DNA from: an uncultured Collinsella sp.
Lineage (GTDB): Bacteria > Actinomycetota > Coriobacteriia > Coriobacteriales > Coriobacteriaceae
Assembly: GCA_900541665.1 (NCBI GenBank)
Contig: UQKV01000025.1
Coordinates: 1 to 29,851, forward strand
Length of the DNA: 29,851 bases
Direction of reading: 5' to 3'
Positions 29,629-29,851 of this stretch are shown here, one piece after another. Position 1 is the first letter of the stretch, and every line of letters starts with the position of its first letter. The translations under genes and the position numbers were made by a program. The notes beneath the pieces were generated by a model. It was not told the DNA's origin and made no database searches. It saw nothing but the letters and a program-made list of their open reading frames with translations.

Positions 29629-29666
29629 AAAAAGGCCTCCAGAGCAACAGCTCCGGAGGCCTTTTT
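29629..29666 (+). terminator. Terminator after the second acetate kinase gene
   Basis: AAAAAGGCCTCC (29629-29640) and GGAGGCCTTTTT (29655-29666) pair perfectly over 12 bp, with GAGC/GCTC pairing inside the loop. The A and T runs suit termination from either side. Confidence 0.92.
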
Positions 29667-29851
29667 GCTAGCAAGTGGAAATCCGAGTCCCAAAGTGATC
29701 GCCACCAGCAACGTCTGCACTTTCAGCAACGACACCCATCCGTTCAGATTTTCAGACCCAGCTCGTAGCCAAGCCGCCGTCCACTCCAGATGCCCTGATT
29801 GCAACGTAGCGGCAGGGACCCTACAGGGTAAAGCTCTGAAAACGTCCTCGG
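29667..29851. other. Right-edge stretch without a supported gene
   Basis: On the minus strand one frame stays open from the window edge through the terminator into ackA, but its composition and lack of a start or homology do not support a gene. Nothing else is recognised. Confidence 0.4.

Noticed and set aside
29526..29851. Minus-strand frame open from the right edge into ackA
   Set aside because: It runs through a strong terminator and antisense to ackA, and its residues resemble no family; it may be chance in GC-rich DNA.

Overview
The window is GC-rich and densely coded. It reads like the chromosome of an anaerobic gut actinobacterium of the class Coriobacteriia, most like Collinsella. 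This rests on gene content (acetyl-type lysine pathway, ECF transporter, tandem acetate kinases, LPXTG-anchored C69 peptidase) and codon style recognised from memory, not on a database search. There is no rRNA, tRNA, CRISPR array, phage or complete insertion sequence that I can see.

Layout. Bases 115-4146 (minus strand) hold a lysine/diaminopimelate operon: a lysine riboswitch, then a gene encoding diaminopimelate decarboxylase fused in frame to dihydrodipicolinate synthase (LysA-DapA), then dapB and dapH. Divergent from it is an M20 amidohydrolase (4296-5483), a good candidate for the N-acetyl-diaminopimelate deacetylase of the same pathway. Bases 5498-6533 carry a HigB/HigA toxin-antitoxin pair and a small membrane protein. 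Bases 6639-9071 carry an FxLYD lipoprotein-like membrane protein whose ribosome binding site lies in a perfect 14-bp hairpin, a helix-turn-helix protein and a membrane-bound Ser/Thr kinase. On the minus strand follow a secreted PcsB-like coiled-coil protein (9109-10242) and a MOSC protein (10477-11109). Bases 11344-13431 hold an ATP-grasp ligase with an Asp/Glu racemase, a pairing that suggests D-aspartate addition to peptidoglycan.

Bases 13557-17109 (minus) are the most striking part: an ECF transporter (S component, fused double ATPase, T component) preceded by a 22-codon leader peptide with three consecutive Trp codons, a strong intrinsic terminator, a competing antiterminator pairing, and an unusual 21-nt inverted repeat that encloses the terminator. 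This is a ribosome-mediated tryptophan attenuator, so the transporter is predicted to import tryptophan. A REP-like palindrome and a larger fold-back repeat lie inside this transporter operon; a relative of the fold-back repeat lies at the left edge of the window, after dapH.

The right half holds a cell-wall-anchored C69 dipeptidase (17235-19166), a diacylglycerol-kinase-family lipid kinase followed by a 30-residue membrane peptide (19473-20492), RNase D, a YugP-type zinc peptidase, exonuclease VII (xseA, xseB), a HIT protein, a LysR regulator with an MFS transporter in visibly more AT-rich DNA (24796-26966), and two tandem acetate kinase genes (27088-29609), the first of which has changes at positions that are nearly invariant in the family.
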